Part shown: positions 41,141-51,800 of the stretch, piece after piece | Layout of the letters: the number at the start of each line of letters is the position of its first letter | Position numbering within the stretch: position 1 is the first letter of the stretch | From: Pseudisothecium myosuroides | Lineage: Eukaryota; Streptophyta; Bryopsida; Hypnales; Lembophyllaceae | NCBI GenBank assembly: GCA_951799445.1 | Contig: OX637293.1 | Span: forward strand, 22,878,001 to 22,942,000 | Reading direction: 5' to 3' | Length of the DNA stretch: 64,000 bases | Made by a program: the position numbers and the translations under genes | Notes under the pieces: model-generated | What the model was told of the DNA's origin: nothing | Databases searched by the model: none | The model's input: the letters and a program-made list of their open reading frames with translations, nothing else

Positions 41141-41394
41141 TGTTGAAGTAGTGGCTAACTCAGAACTAGAATAGTAAGTGCTACTTCCAGGTGACAGTAC
41201 TCCAGGTGAACTGTCATTAAATAGAGCGATCTACTAGTTACCTGAAGCTCTCCACCTTATCTACACCCAAGATTAGGTGTTGGCCACCTAATTGGGATAA
41301 TATATACTATCATCTTCCCCGTACCAGAGGAGAGGTATTCTCTTGCTCATTTGTGTTGTTTGATATACTTAGAGCCTGTTCCTTCATCTTAACA
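41141..41394 (+). repeat. 5' LTR of the copia element
   Basis: Starts TGTTGAAGTAG and ends CATCTTAACA (TG...CA). The sequence after it, CGTTATCAGCATGAG, is in the primer-binding position but is not the canonical TGGTATCAGAGC complement to initiator methionine tRNA. Confidence 0.93.
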
Positions 41395-41492
41395 CGTTAT
41401 CAGCATGAGACTCTCTCTGATCTCTCAATTGTTTATTTTAGTTTTAATTCTTCCTTGTCTTTATAGCCTTCTCGCCCTAGTTTTCTCTATCG

Positions 41493-43306
41493 ATGGCGAT
41501 GCCTGTAGCAAAATGTCCCAGGGAAGAAAAAACAAATGTTCAACCGTTGCTTTTTGAGGCGTTGGAAGCTGACAGGAGCAATTACTTGGAGTGGAGCATC
41601 GACGCCAAATCTTATTTGTGTGCGGAGGGATTGGATGGTACCTTGATGAGAACAACGGGCGATTTGCTTGATTTGGAACCATCATCTTTCAAGTGGAAGG
41701 CGCTTCTTGTTCTGAGGCGGCACTTAGACTTCTCCCTTTGACAACAGTACATCCAAGTTGATCATCCAACCGAATTGTGGAAGCAGCTCGAGGCCATATT
41801 TCACCATGAGAAGACAATTTTTCTTCCTCAAGCCCGCAACGATTAGATTCATTTGGGTGTCTTGGATTTTTTTGACCTTTTGGCGTTCAACGCAGAGCTG
41901 CACCGGATCACTGCCCAGTTGCGCTTATGTGGAGAGACAATTCCGATAAGGAACTCATTGATAAGACTCTATCCACCTTCCCTCCTGCTTGACTGCTTTT
42001 GCTCTTTTAGCACAATAGTACCGCAATATGAAGTTTAACCCCTAAAGGCCCATTGTCCCCTCGGGGGACAAATGGGATTTCGGGCAGGTACCTATAGGCT
42101 GAAATTTTCTCCTGATTTTTTGAAACTTTTTTTGAAAATAGAAAAACTGATAAGCTTTGTAAGAATATAATTTTTTCCACAATCGGTGCCCGGGAACAAT
42201 AGTTATGACCAAATAAGCTCAAAACAAGGGACGGCGGGCAGCAGAAAAAAAATGGACAAAAATTTGAATTTTTTTTTTAATATTTTTTTCTGATAGATTA
42301 TATTTTTGCCTATCTGGAAAGCTTTGATTCATTTCATTTGGATATGTTATGAGAAAGTTATGGATATTCTTGTTTTTCGGGCAGTTAGAGCATCTTCCTG
42401 AAAAAAATAACTTGTAGGATTCATTTCTGAAAGCAGTTTTTCAAATTTTTCAATTTTTTTTTTTTATGGTGTAATTTACTTGCTAGAATAATCTCACCAT
42501 TGGGATTAGTGCATTTTAATTCCATCTAAAATATATGAATATTTTAGATTTTCCTTCTATCTTGGACCTACTTCTACTTAACAATTTTTTTAAGAATGAT
42601 AATTAAGTTTTTTTGAATTTTTTTTTTTTCCGTAGACTCTCAACTTAGTTCTCTACAATAAAGATTTAAAGCTCAAAACGCTGTAGTGCAAAAATTTTAA
42701 GTTAAAAATGTTTAAAGCCAAAAAATCTAGCCCCTCAATGTGCTGAAATACTTGTTTTTTTCACTTTAAACGCAGATATCTTGCAATCTGTGCGGTCAAA
42801 AATTCTGAAATTTTTTCCATACATTTTCATACTAGTTAGGTGTAAGATCCTACGGTTAGATGTTAAAAAAAAACATTTTTAATTTTTTTTTATACTTTGA
42901 TATAGAAATGGCAGTTTTCAGTGTTTTTTGGCAGAAAAAAGGCCTTGGGCCTTTAGGGGTTAACACTCACTCTCAGTTGATGTCTTATCTTTTGCTTGCA
43001 GAAAAGCAACAGCAACTTCTCTTGAAGAATGCTGAATCCAAGCCTGCTAAGGAAGTACACACGGTGGAGATACCAACACGTAGGCCACAGAGCATGAAGA
43101 CGCAGCAGCGGTGGAAGCAACAATCTTCCTCAAAACCTAGAGATAAGTCCAAAATCTCTGACAAACCTAATTCAACTGATTCAAAGTCTGATGTTAAGTC
43201 TCATGATACCCGGACATGTTACAAGTGTGGTAGGGTTGGGCACATTGCTAAGGACTGTAGAGTTGCAACAGTTCAAGGTTGGGCAGAGAGGGGCCCATAC
43301 CCTTGA
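41493..43306 (+). pseudogene. copia gag region with zinc knuckle, interrupted
   Basis: The gag-like frame starts at the ATG at 41493 and is stopped at 41739-41741. Further recognisable gag sequence continues in shifted frames to about 42034, then resumes after the TTAA element. A CX2CX4HX4C zinc knuckle (C-Y-K-C...H...C) is encoded at 43217-43258. Stops and frame changes make it non-functional. It packages RNA in active relatives. Confidence 0.88.
42035..42963. mobile_element. TTAA-flanked MITE, copy E5, inside copia gag
   Basis: TTAA occurs at 42035-42038 and 42960-42963. The left end is CCCCTAAAGGCCC and the right end GGGCCTTTAGGGG, a perfect 13-bp inverse. It is an inverted relative of E2. 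Removing the element plus one TTAA leaves codons reading Met-Lys-Phe-Asn-Thr-His in frame, matching the conserved gag motif at that place, which fixes the duplication as TTAA. Confidence 0.93.
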
Positions 43307-44824
43307 TGCCCCCTCGATTGATGAGACAGACTTAGAAAATTATATGGTGAACACGATACAGTCCGTAGATCAACTTGATGTAGCTCTATTGGATAGTGCC
43401 ACCACGCATACGATCTTGTGGGATCAGGAGTATTTTGACTTCTCTAGCCTAGCCGATTCCTGGCAAGTTTGTGGCATTACCACCATTGCAGAAAAACGGG
43501 ACATGATGTTCCGTGAGGGCCAGGCAACTCTGATTTTGCCTAGGGGGACCCCCCCTCAAAATTGCAAAAGCAATGTATGCTCGGTCAGCCCTCCGGAGCC
43601 TGATCAGCTACCGGGACCTACGGGCAAACGGAGTCCACGTTCTCACCGCGGTGAGGATTGGTGAAGAGGTTCTGGAATTCAGGCAAGGGCAAAGATTCCT
43701 TGCCACTGCACATGCAAGAGCCAACGGCCTATATGTAATTCACATCAGCGGTACTACCGGACCAACTTTGATGCATCCAGCTACTGGAATTAAGCAACCC
43801 TCGGGCTCTGCTTTCTCTATCATGTTTCCAGCCAAGACTGGATTATGGCACAGCAGGTTGGGGCACCCTGGAACTACAATGTTCAGGCATATGTTGCCGT
43901 TGCTAGCAGGCCATAACATCTGCCCCAGCGACGCTGACAAGGTGGGGGAGTGCGCTGCTTGTTCCCAAGGAAAGCTAATCAAGCGCCCCTCGAGGTGGAC
44001 ACTACCAACGGAGCTTCCACCAAAGCTACAGCGTTTACAAGGTGATGTTTGCGGACCTATTATCCCTATTTTTGGACCTTTCAGATATTTTAGTCCTCGT
44101 TGATGCATCCGGGACTCATTCTGAGGTATCATTGCTTAGCAACAAAAATATGTTTTTTTCCAAACTGTTAGCTATGCTAATTAAGTACCAGGCTCATTAT
44201 CTGGACTACCCTGTGAAAACTTTGAGGATGGATAATGCCCAAGAGTTTTGGTCACGGCACTTTGAAGATTATTGTGTAGCCTTTGGGATTACCTTGACCT
44301 ATTCGGTTCCATATGAACACTCCCAAAATGGCTTAGCTGAAGCATTCATTAAGGAAATTCAGCTAATTACACGGCCGCTTTTGCTACATGCAAATCTACC
44401 CCCTACGTTCTGGGGACATGCCGTTCTTCATGCTGCTACTCTCCTTAGATTCCGTCCTACTCTCCTTAATGATCATTCCCCTTTAGAGTTACTTTCGGGA
44501 CAGGTTCCTAACGTTTCTCATTTTAGAACTTTCGGATGTAGAGTATGGGTTCCTGTAGCTGAACCACAGAAGAAAACAATTGGTAGCCACCGGCAGGAAG
44601 GAATATACGTAGGATTTGATTCCCCTAGTATCATTCGCTATATCTCCCCTTCCACTTGAACTCTGCATAGAGCCCGGTTCTAAAACTGCCATTTTGAAGA
44701 AACCCATTTTCCTCTGATCTCTAACCCCAAATCCAATTCTGCTTTAGAATTCCGGTCACCCAAAATGTTCACTCTTAATCCAGACCTAGAACTGCCCTAA
44801 TAGACTCTGAAGTACAGAAACTTC
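43307..44824 (+). pseudogene. copia protease and integrase region, defective
   Basis: A protease-like LDSATT motif lies near 43390. Integrase follows: the His-His-Cys-Cys zinc domain (LWHSRLGHPG ... CAACSQGK) at about 43846-43970. Core acidic residues fall in LQGDVCGP (about 44035), RMDNAQEF (about 44228) and NGLAEAF (about 44328). Frames change at about 43600 and 44050, so the polyprotein is broken. It ends at the second TTAA element. Confidence 0.88.
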
Positions 44825-45769
44825 TTAACCCCTAAAGAACCGGCATGTGTTTTTTGGCCGTATAGAAATTTTGGGCAGGTCCGTGTGACTAGAGATTTCC
44901 ATATTTTAAGCTGAAATATTAATAGAAGGTGGGCGCGAGGAATATCTTTCATACGCACTAAATTTCAGCACATTTGGAAATAGGAGTCAAAAGTTATGGC
45001 CAAATATGTTACTTTTTTTCGTAACTGGGCAGTCCGGGCAGCAAGAAAAATTTGGCAAAATTTTGATTTTTTTTTTTTAATATTTTTTTTCTTGTAGATT
45101 ATATTTTTGTATATCTGGAAAGCTTTGATTCATTTCATTTGGATTTGTTATGAAAAAGTTATGGACATTCTTGTTTTTCGGGCAATTAGAGCATCTTCTT
45201 GAAAAAAATAACTTGTAGGATGCATTTCTAAATGCTATTTTTGCAATTTAAATAAATAAAAAAATTCTCATGGTTTAGTTTACTTGCTAGAACAATCTCA
45301 CCATTGGGATTAGTGTATTTTAATTCCATCTAAAGTATATTAATGTTTTAGATTTTCCTTCTATCTCGTACCTACTTCTACTTAATAAATTTTTAAGGAA
45401 TGATAATTAAGTTTTTTTTAATATATTTTTTTTCCCTAGACTCCCAACTCAATTCTCCACTATAAAGTTTTGAAGCACAAAACTCTGTAGTGCAAAAATT
45501 TTAAGTGAAAAATGTTTAAAGTCAAAAAATTTAGTCCCGCAATGTGCTGAAATACTTGTTTTTTCAACTTTAAACGCAGATATCTTGCAATCTGAGCGGT
45601 CAAAAATTCTGAAATTTTTTCCACACATTCTCATACTAGTTAGGTGTAAGATCCTACGGTTAGATGTGGAAAAAAAAAACATTTTTCAATTTTTTTTACT
45701 CCTTGCTATAGAAATGGCAGTTTTGATGGTTTTTTGGCAGAAAAAAAGCCTTGGGCCTTTAGGGGTTAA
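44825..45769. mobile_element. TTAA-flanked MITE, copy E6, inside copia pol
   Basis: TTAA occurs at 44825-44828 and 45766-45769. The left end is CCCCTAAAGAACC and the right end GGGCCTTTAGGGG. Removing it with one TTAA gives codons Leu-Leu-Asn-Leu-Lys-Ser in frame with both sides. The right two thirds match E5; the left about 200 bp instead resembles E15, so it looks mosaic. Confidence 0.92.
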
Positions 45770-47661
45770 CTTGAAATCCCTAGCTGAAAAGCTCCTGGAT
45801 GGTTTCACTAATACTTCAAGGATTACTCGTAATCCACTTCCTGGAGCCAGCCAGCCATCAATTAGTGTTCTTCTCGAGAAGAAGAAACCAGCTCAGTTAG
45901 CATCTTCATCCAAACAGTCAAAACCTGATCCTCTTAGTCTTCATAGTGATCTTTCTCCCGATTCTCACCCGGATCCGTCGTTTTTTTGTACCCCAAGTGA
46001 AACAACCTCTGTGATTACCTTTATCACTCGGATTCTCACCTCAGACTCTGATCCAATCACCTTAGCTGAAGCAAAATCTAGATCTGATTGGCCTCAATGG
46101 TCTGATGCCTTACAAGCTGAGTACTCATCTCTCAGAAAACACAAAGTCTTTGGGCCCCTAGATACAAAACTTCCTACTAAACCTATCGGTTTTAAGCTAA
46201 TCTTCACTAAGAAGAGGAATGCTCAGGGACATGTTATTAGATACAAAGTCCAATTAGTTGCCCAAGGTTTTACCCAACGCCCTGGTCTTGATTATGACTT
46301 TACATATTCTCCTGTTATGGATTCCGCGACATTAGATATTTGCTCGTGATGGCTGTTCAACTTGGATTAGAAACTCATTTGCTAGATATTGTTACAGCCT
46401 ACCTCTATGGTCCCCTAGATGCCACCATCTATATCAGACCACCACTTGATTTTCTTGACAAAACCCCACCGGATGACAATCTGGGATCCTATTTTTGAAA
46501 ATTCAGAAAGCTCTTTACGGCCTTAAACAAGCAGGTAGAATGTGGTACAAACACCTTCGGGACTTCCTACTCCACCACAAGTTCAAAAATGATCCATTCC
46601 TATCTTGCATTTTTACACTAAAGAATAACACAGGCTTTGTAGTGATTGCTGTCTATGTAGATGACCTCAATCTAGTAGGCACCCCATCCACTTGTAATCA
46701 TGCTATGAATCTTCTAACCACTCAGTTTGAGATGAAGTTGTTAGAATAGACTTCTTTCTGCCTTGGCCTTGAGGTGACTCACTTACTAGATGGAAGTATC
46801 TTTCTCCATCAAACTGCCTATATCCAAAGGCTTCTCAAGAAATTTCAGATGGACCAAGCTAGCCCTCTTTCCGCCCCCATGATGGGACGAAGTCGAACTC
46901 TAGATGACCCCTACTGTCCTTGCGAGGAGGAGGAGGAGGAGTTTCTTGACAAAACCCGGTACCTTGCAGCAGTAGGAGCTCTCCTTTACTTGTCCACATA
47001 TACTAGGCTTGACATTTCTTTTGCTACAAGTGTGTTAGCTTGTCATAGCTAGAAACCGGCAGCTCGTCATTGGAACGGTGTCAAACACTTGTTCCGATAC
47101 CTCCAGGGGACAAAAGATTTGGGACTCTGTTATACCAAGGAAGGGACATCAGATATCACAGGTTATGCTGATGCAGGATTCAAATCCGACGAGAGTACTG
47201 GGAAGTCACAAACTGGATATATATTTTTGAAGAATAACTCCCCCATTTCATGGAAGTTAGTGAAGCAGACGGTTATTGCTACTTCCTCGAACCACTCTGA
47301 ACTTATTGCTTTCCATGAGGCAACCCGGGAAGCAGTATGGTTGAGGAACATGAACAAGATCATCATGGAGTAGTGCGAAATTACTCAAGACTTCAAGCCA
47401 ACTATCATCTTTGAGGACAACGGTGCATGTGTAGCTCAAGTGGCATCCGGCTTCATCAAAAATGACCGCACCAAACACATTTCTCCACAGATATTTGGGT
47501 TCACCCAAGATCTCATTCAATTTGGACAAATAGAAGTCAAGAAGATAGAATCGGCGCACAACATTGCAGACATGTTGACCAAAGCTCTTCCGGCCTATAC
47601 TCATAGGAGATTGGTACAAGAGGCCGGCATGCGTTTGTTGCATGAGATAGTTCCTCAGTAG
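45770..47661 (+). pseudogene. copia reverse transcriptase and RNase H region, defective
   Basis: Reverse transcriptase blocks run from about 46060. They include the catalytic Tyr-Val-Asp-Asp box at 46654-46665 and the preceding LYGLKQAGRMWY motif at about 46510. The RNase H part includes GYADAGFKSDE (about 47161) and ends with the ADMLTKALP motif near 47570. Stops or shifts occur near 46350, 46497, 46749, 47052 and 47373. It is a decayed copy of the family that copies retrotransposon RNA into DNA. Confidence 0.9.
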
Positions 47662-47754
47662 AAGTTACACTCTTTTCTGTCTGTGGGATTTTTCCTAACT
47701 TAGGTTTTTATCACAGATTAGTTTTTAATGAGGTAACTATTGATCGAGGAGGAG

Positions 47755-48008
47755 TGTTGAAGTAGTGGCTAACTCAGAATTAGAATAGTAAGTGCTACTT
47801 CCAGGTGACAATACTCCTGGTGAACTGTCATTAAACAGAGCGATCTACTAGTTACCTGAAGCTCTCTACCTTATCCACACCCAAGATTAGGTGTTGGCCA
47901 CCTAATTGGGATAATATATACTATCATCTTCCCCGTACCAGGGGAGAGGTATTCTCTTACTCATTTGTGTTGTTTGATATACTTAGAACCTGTGCCTTCA
48001 TCTTAACA
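47755..48008 (+). repeat. 3' LTR of the copia element
   Basis: Same 254-bp length and TG...CA ends as the 5' LTR, with about ten substitutions. Followed by GTTTG, the target duplication. Confidence 0.93.
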
Positions 48009-48013
48009 GTTTG

Positions 48014-48776
48014 CAAAGCTGGTTTTCATGATAATAGGCTTGTCCACCTTATCACCGTCAGGATCTGGACAAGCATCCGACGGTGGTCCTCCAGCCTCTC
48101 ATCCACTCACAAAAGATTCCCCTTTCAAAATATCCACGCAATTGGCGAGACCCCATTCCAATCCAGATAATAAAGATAATATAAAGGCCCATAAAGTACC
48201 TTTTTTCAACTCCAAGGCTTCAGTTCAGTTTACTACCTGCCGACTCGCACCTACCGACCAGGTCACCCTGAGGAATGTGGGGATCCGTCCCGTCCGACCA
48301 GAGGTCGCCGTCTTCATCGTCTCGGAACCGACGGCAGTTCAGTTCAGTTTACTACCTACCGACCAGGTCCCCTGAGGAATGTGGGGGTCCGTCCCGTCCG
48401 ACCAGCGGTCGCCGTCTTCATCGTCTCGAAACCAAAGCCCTCCCCCACCAACACACATCAGCGTGCTTGCTTCGCTTACTCCGCTTCGCGCAATTTGGGT
48501 AGCGTGTTTCCAAGCGATCCGGGATTCTCCATCAGCCTCGTTAGTCGACTTCGCACGTCGTCGACGTAACCTTTCACTCCCCCCTGGTGGGCTACCACAA
48601 TTCAGTTTCCGCCGTAGCCCACCTTTGAGTTTGCTGGGAGTGCTCGCCAGGCCAGGGCTGGTTGCGGGCGTGTTGCAGACGCAATTTGTACGCGCTCGGA
48701 GGCTTTGGAGGGTTTGGACGAGTTTGGGCGAGTTTGGGATTGAGGTTTCGTAAGGGCGCTGGCCGAGAGACGGGGA
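48014..48776 (+). promoter_or_regulatory. Promoter/5' UTR region with a ~110-bp tandem duplication
   Basis: Upstream region of the four-exon gene. Units starting with TTCAGTTTACTACCT at about 48225 and 48343, and ending around TCATCGTCTCG, are tandem copies of about 100-115 bp containing CCGTCCCGTCCGACCAG. GC content rises sharply here compared with the copia element just upstream, which ends 215 bp before the first unit. Confidence 0.6.
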
Positions 48777-50780
48777 ATGGGAGGCGGAGCCATGTGGAGA
48801 ACCGTCAGCCGCGTCGTGGGCTCGTCCCCGACTACTGCCGCTTCCAATGCCGCCATGTGCAGGATGTGCACCACCACGCCGGCCATGAAGGCGCCCACGT
48901 CTGCGCGCATGGCTTGCAGCTGCGCTTCCTCGGAAATTCACACTCCGGCGAACGGGCAGGGGAGTTCGGGGATGCAGCAGTATTGGGAGGCGGACGACTG
49001 GGTGTTCGCAGGGGATGAGGCGGAGAGCTTGGATTACTTGGTGTTTGGGACGGTTCCAAGTAAACAAGACGTCGAGGAGGCGACCTCGGATCTCCAGCAG
49101 GCCTTGCAGATGTGAGACCATCCAGCTTTTTTTCCACGTTCAGCTATGGCGAAACAGGCGCACCGAATACCAAGATTTGAATTTTGTGAACTGAGTTTTT
49201 TGTAATCTCTTTTGCGTTTTTGTGCATTCTTTTTCACCATCCTGTGTTCGGGGATCTTGAAACCCCTGGAGAATGCCTCTAGCAGCGATATTTACTTGCC
49301 TTGCAGATGTGGACCTCGTATCCTGCTTTTCCCCCACGCTCTTGCGAAACAGGGGCGCCGAATATCCAGACCTGAATTCTGTAAAATGCATTTTTTCTTA
49401 ATTTTGTTTTGCGTTTTGGAGAATGCCTCAAGCCGCGACATTTTGAGCATGGGGTGGAGGTCCTCATGTCTCCCTTAAAACTGGTTTGGCTATTGTATCC
49501 TTGTGTTCTGAAATTAGTGTTTGATTGCTGTTGGCAGTGGACTGCTCATGGGGAAATCAACTACGAGCCCGCTGGAGCCTGAATCCCGTGAAGCGATGGA
49601 TGCGTCCATGGCGAAGGGCGAAAGGGAGGAGGTGGTCTATCATGTCAGCCATCCGGTTGCGGACGGCGATTGGAAAGAGCCGGCACCTTTTGATGTGGCG
49701 TCTTCTTCGAGGGGCAAGGAAGTTGTTGGTGCCGGTGGGTATGGTGCTATGTTGGATGCTTTTCACCAATTTCAGCACAACCCGCAAGTTCAGGTGTGCC
49801 ATAGCATTCTGACCTACTAGTTGTTTTGTCCAGCATTTCTATGGCTCTGCCACAACTCCTGCTTTTGGATACTTTGCAATGGATAATCCTCCAATCTACT
49901 CAAGAACGTTACAATTAGATACTTCGTTCTTGTGTTTGCATGTGATGAATGTTCATATGTTGGATTGAGTATTCTCATGGACCGATGCTTTAGCCTCCGA
50001 AATTGGGTCCTATTTTTTTGTTTACCAGTTGTGAGATGGTTATATGGAGACTTTTTTATTTCAATTGTATTGACCTATTGGCCAACGGATGGAATGTTCG
50101 CCACGGATTCTGGTGTTATAGAATTTGGCTCCATCTGAGTTATGTTTTTCGCAGTATGATCTATTGAATTGGTCACTTTCAAGCCGTGAATCCTTGGTTC
50201 TATTGGGGGTTGAATCCGAAGTTGGTGTGGATTTTTCAAGTTCCTTGTTTGATCTGACTTGGGGTTCGTTCCGGTGTGCAGAAAATGGTGGTCTCTTTGG
50301 CTACCGATAAGAGTGTGTGGGAAGCTGTGCTGGCGAATGATCAAATTAAGGAATTCCGACAGAAGCTTCGTGAATCTACTGGTACATGCTTCATCAGTGT
50401 TTCGACAAGAGAGTTCGATGCTTGGTGTTGTTTTTGATGGTTCAATTTTGGCTATGTCTTACGGTTTGCTATTGAAATTTGGTTTTGCAGGATTGATTGA
50501 AAATGGGAGTGAGTTGACAGTGGACGAGGTCAGTACGGCGCTCAATGAAGACACCAACCTATTTTCGCATGTTTTCTGGCACACCAAGAAAGCGTTCTCG
50601 CAATTTATGACCACCTTACAGGAGCTTATTCGGGGCATCTTCGATGTGACAGAGGAGAAGCTCAAGATTAGTGACGACAACGATGCCTTTTTCGAACGCT
50701 CAGTAAGGTCCACCATGATGCTTTCTGTGTTGGTGTTGTCGCTGGTGGTGTTTAAAAGGTCGGCTGCTCATTTCTCCTGA
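48777..50780 (+). CDS. Unassigned plant protein with C-terminal hydrophobic segment (4 exons, 326 aa)
   Basis: Exons 48777-49111, 49538-49793, 50282-50381 and 50491-50780 join in frame through GT..AG introns, giving 981 bp. I do not recognise a named family. The N-terminal part is Ser/Ala/Met-rich after MWRTVSRVVG, possibly an organelle-targeting region. It is followed by an acidic stretch (WEADDWVFAGDEAESLDY, about 83-100) and then VFGTVPSKQDVEEA. The middle part reads KMVVSLATDKSVWEAVL (about residue 198), then NDQIKEFRQKL. The last exon is acidic/helical and ends with about 18 hydrophobic residues (MMLSVLVLSLVVFKR), which could anchor the protein in a membrane by its tail. The pattern recalls uncharacterised plant-specific proteins, from memory only. 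The stop could be bypassed by a further intron. Confidence 0.75.
49101..49440 (+). repeat. Tandem duplication across the exon 1 splice donor
   Basis: GCCTTGCAGATGTG at 49101, which holds the exon 1 donor, recurs 197 bp downstream at 49298, followed by matching blocks. These include GCGAAACAGG(C/G)GC, GAATTTTGT/GAATTCTGT and GGAGAATGCCTC. The second copy reads GATGTGGACC, a weaker donor than GATGTGAGAC in the first. Confidence 0.75.
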
Positions 50781-51800
50781 TCCCATATATATTCGTCGAC
50801 GAGATTCTAATGGGAATTTTGCAAACATTTGGTCTTCTGATGGTAGCATTCACTAGGCTCATCTACCTTCTTGGTGGATTAGTGAAGGTCAGGTTATCTA
50901 CCACTTGGTTGGTAGAAGGTTAGAGAATTGTTCCGAAGCTCCTGTAGATAACGGAGAGAGCTGGCGTGAACATTGGTACATTGGTCCTTTTGATTTACGG
51001 AAGGACGTTTTCGGTCTCGGAAAACATTTGGAAGCCGTAGGTCGGTCAAGTTGGGTTCTGAGAGTTTGTACAGGCTCCCACCGGAGTGTTATAGGAAAAT
51101 CTGCTAGCTGGCAGATTTTTCTTTGTTAATGTCGGGGACATTCTGCCCTGTGAATGGAAGCTTTTGATTACTTGAAACACAGCTATTGTCTTCGTCAATG
51201 CGTCCGATATTCGAAATGGATTTTGGTTGACACAGCTATCGCCGGCGTGCTTGGGTTTGGGTTTCGGGTTTAGTATCATCTCTGTTTAGTCTTTATCATC
51301 GTTGTATGTGGTTTGGGTTTATGAACCAGGTGTTTTGCACCAACAGAGATCCTGGTATCGCCAGGGGTCCTATGATTGTTCAGTTTGTTATTAATCAAGT
51401 AAGTTTATCCAAGGGTACCGCAGTCATACGATCAGTGGTCCAGGGATTGCGGGTGACACATGTCAGGGGTCAACATGCTCAATCTACTTTCGCCCGTACA
51501 CTGATCTATCTCACTTCTGGGACTCTAGCATCCATGAACAGACGAATGGATGATTCGCTGGAAATTCCGTCAACGAGCCGAAGATCTCTATGACCACTTG
51601 AGTTTTCCGTTCCGTCAACTTAAAGAGTATCTCCAGATTGAAAAGGGCATCTTATCGCCTGTAGCGATATCCATTGGATCGTTCAAATCAAATGTGAAAG
51701 ACGAAGTAAATGAGCGTTCTCGTAAGCTCACTAATTCCAATGTTCTAATGCTCTTTAGAACTAAAAGTGGCTATCACCCAAGTTCCTGTTTCATGTAAAA
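50781..51800 (+). other. Downstream transcribed-looking region, unassigned
   Basis: Contains several 75-95-codon plus-strand frames (50905-51129, 51306-51593, 51550-51798) of protein-like composition but no recognised domain, in changing frames. AATAAA-like motif AAAAATAAAG near 51797. It may be a long 3' UTR, further exons or a decayed gene. Confidence 0.35.

Larger units (their letters stand above)
41141..48008 (+). mobile_element. Ty1/copia LTR retrotransposon, defective, with two later insertions
   Basis: A 6868-bp element with 254-bp LTRs flanked by the 5-bp duplication GTTTG (41136-41140 and 48009-48013). Order of domains is gag, zinc knuckle, protease, integrase, reverse transcriptase, RNase H, which is the copia order. 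A purine tract GAGGAGGAG directly precedes the 3' LTR. The coding region is broken by several stops and frame changes (for example stops ending at 41741 and 43306) and by TTAA elements at 42035-42963 and 44825-45769. It is therefore non-autonomous. By hand count the LTRs differ at about 10 of 254 positions (about 96% identity), mostly transitions. Confidence 0.96.

Noticed and set aside
41461..41685. Minus-strand frame opposite copia gag
   Set aside because: Shadow of the gag coding frame.
42860..43306. 148-codon open frame starting inside E5 and running into gag
   Set aside because: It begins in the transposon's terminus and enters gag by chance; it is a fusion produced by the insertion, not a gene.
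43740..44132. 130-codon minus-strand frame opposite copia integrase
   Set aside because: Shadow of the integrase coding frame.
48339..49121. 260-codon minus-strand frame over exon 1 of the four-exon gene
   Set aside because: Composition (Arg, Gly, Ser-rich) reflects GC-rich antisense sequence; the plus strand has spliced, in-frame exons.
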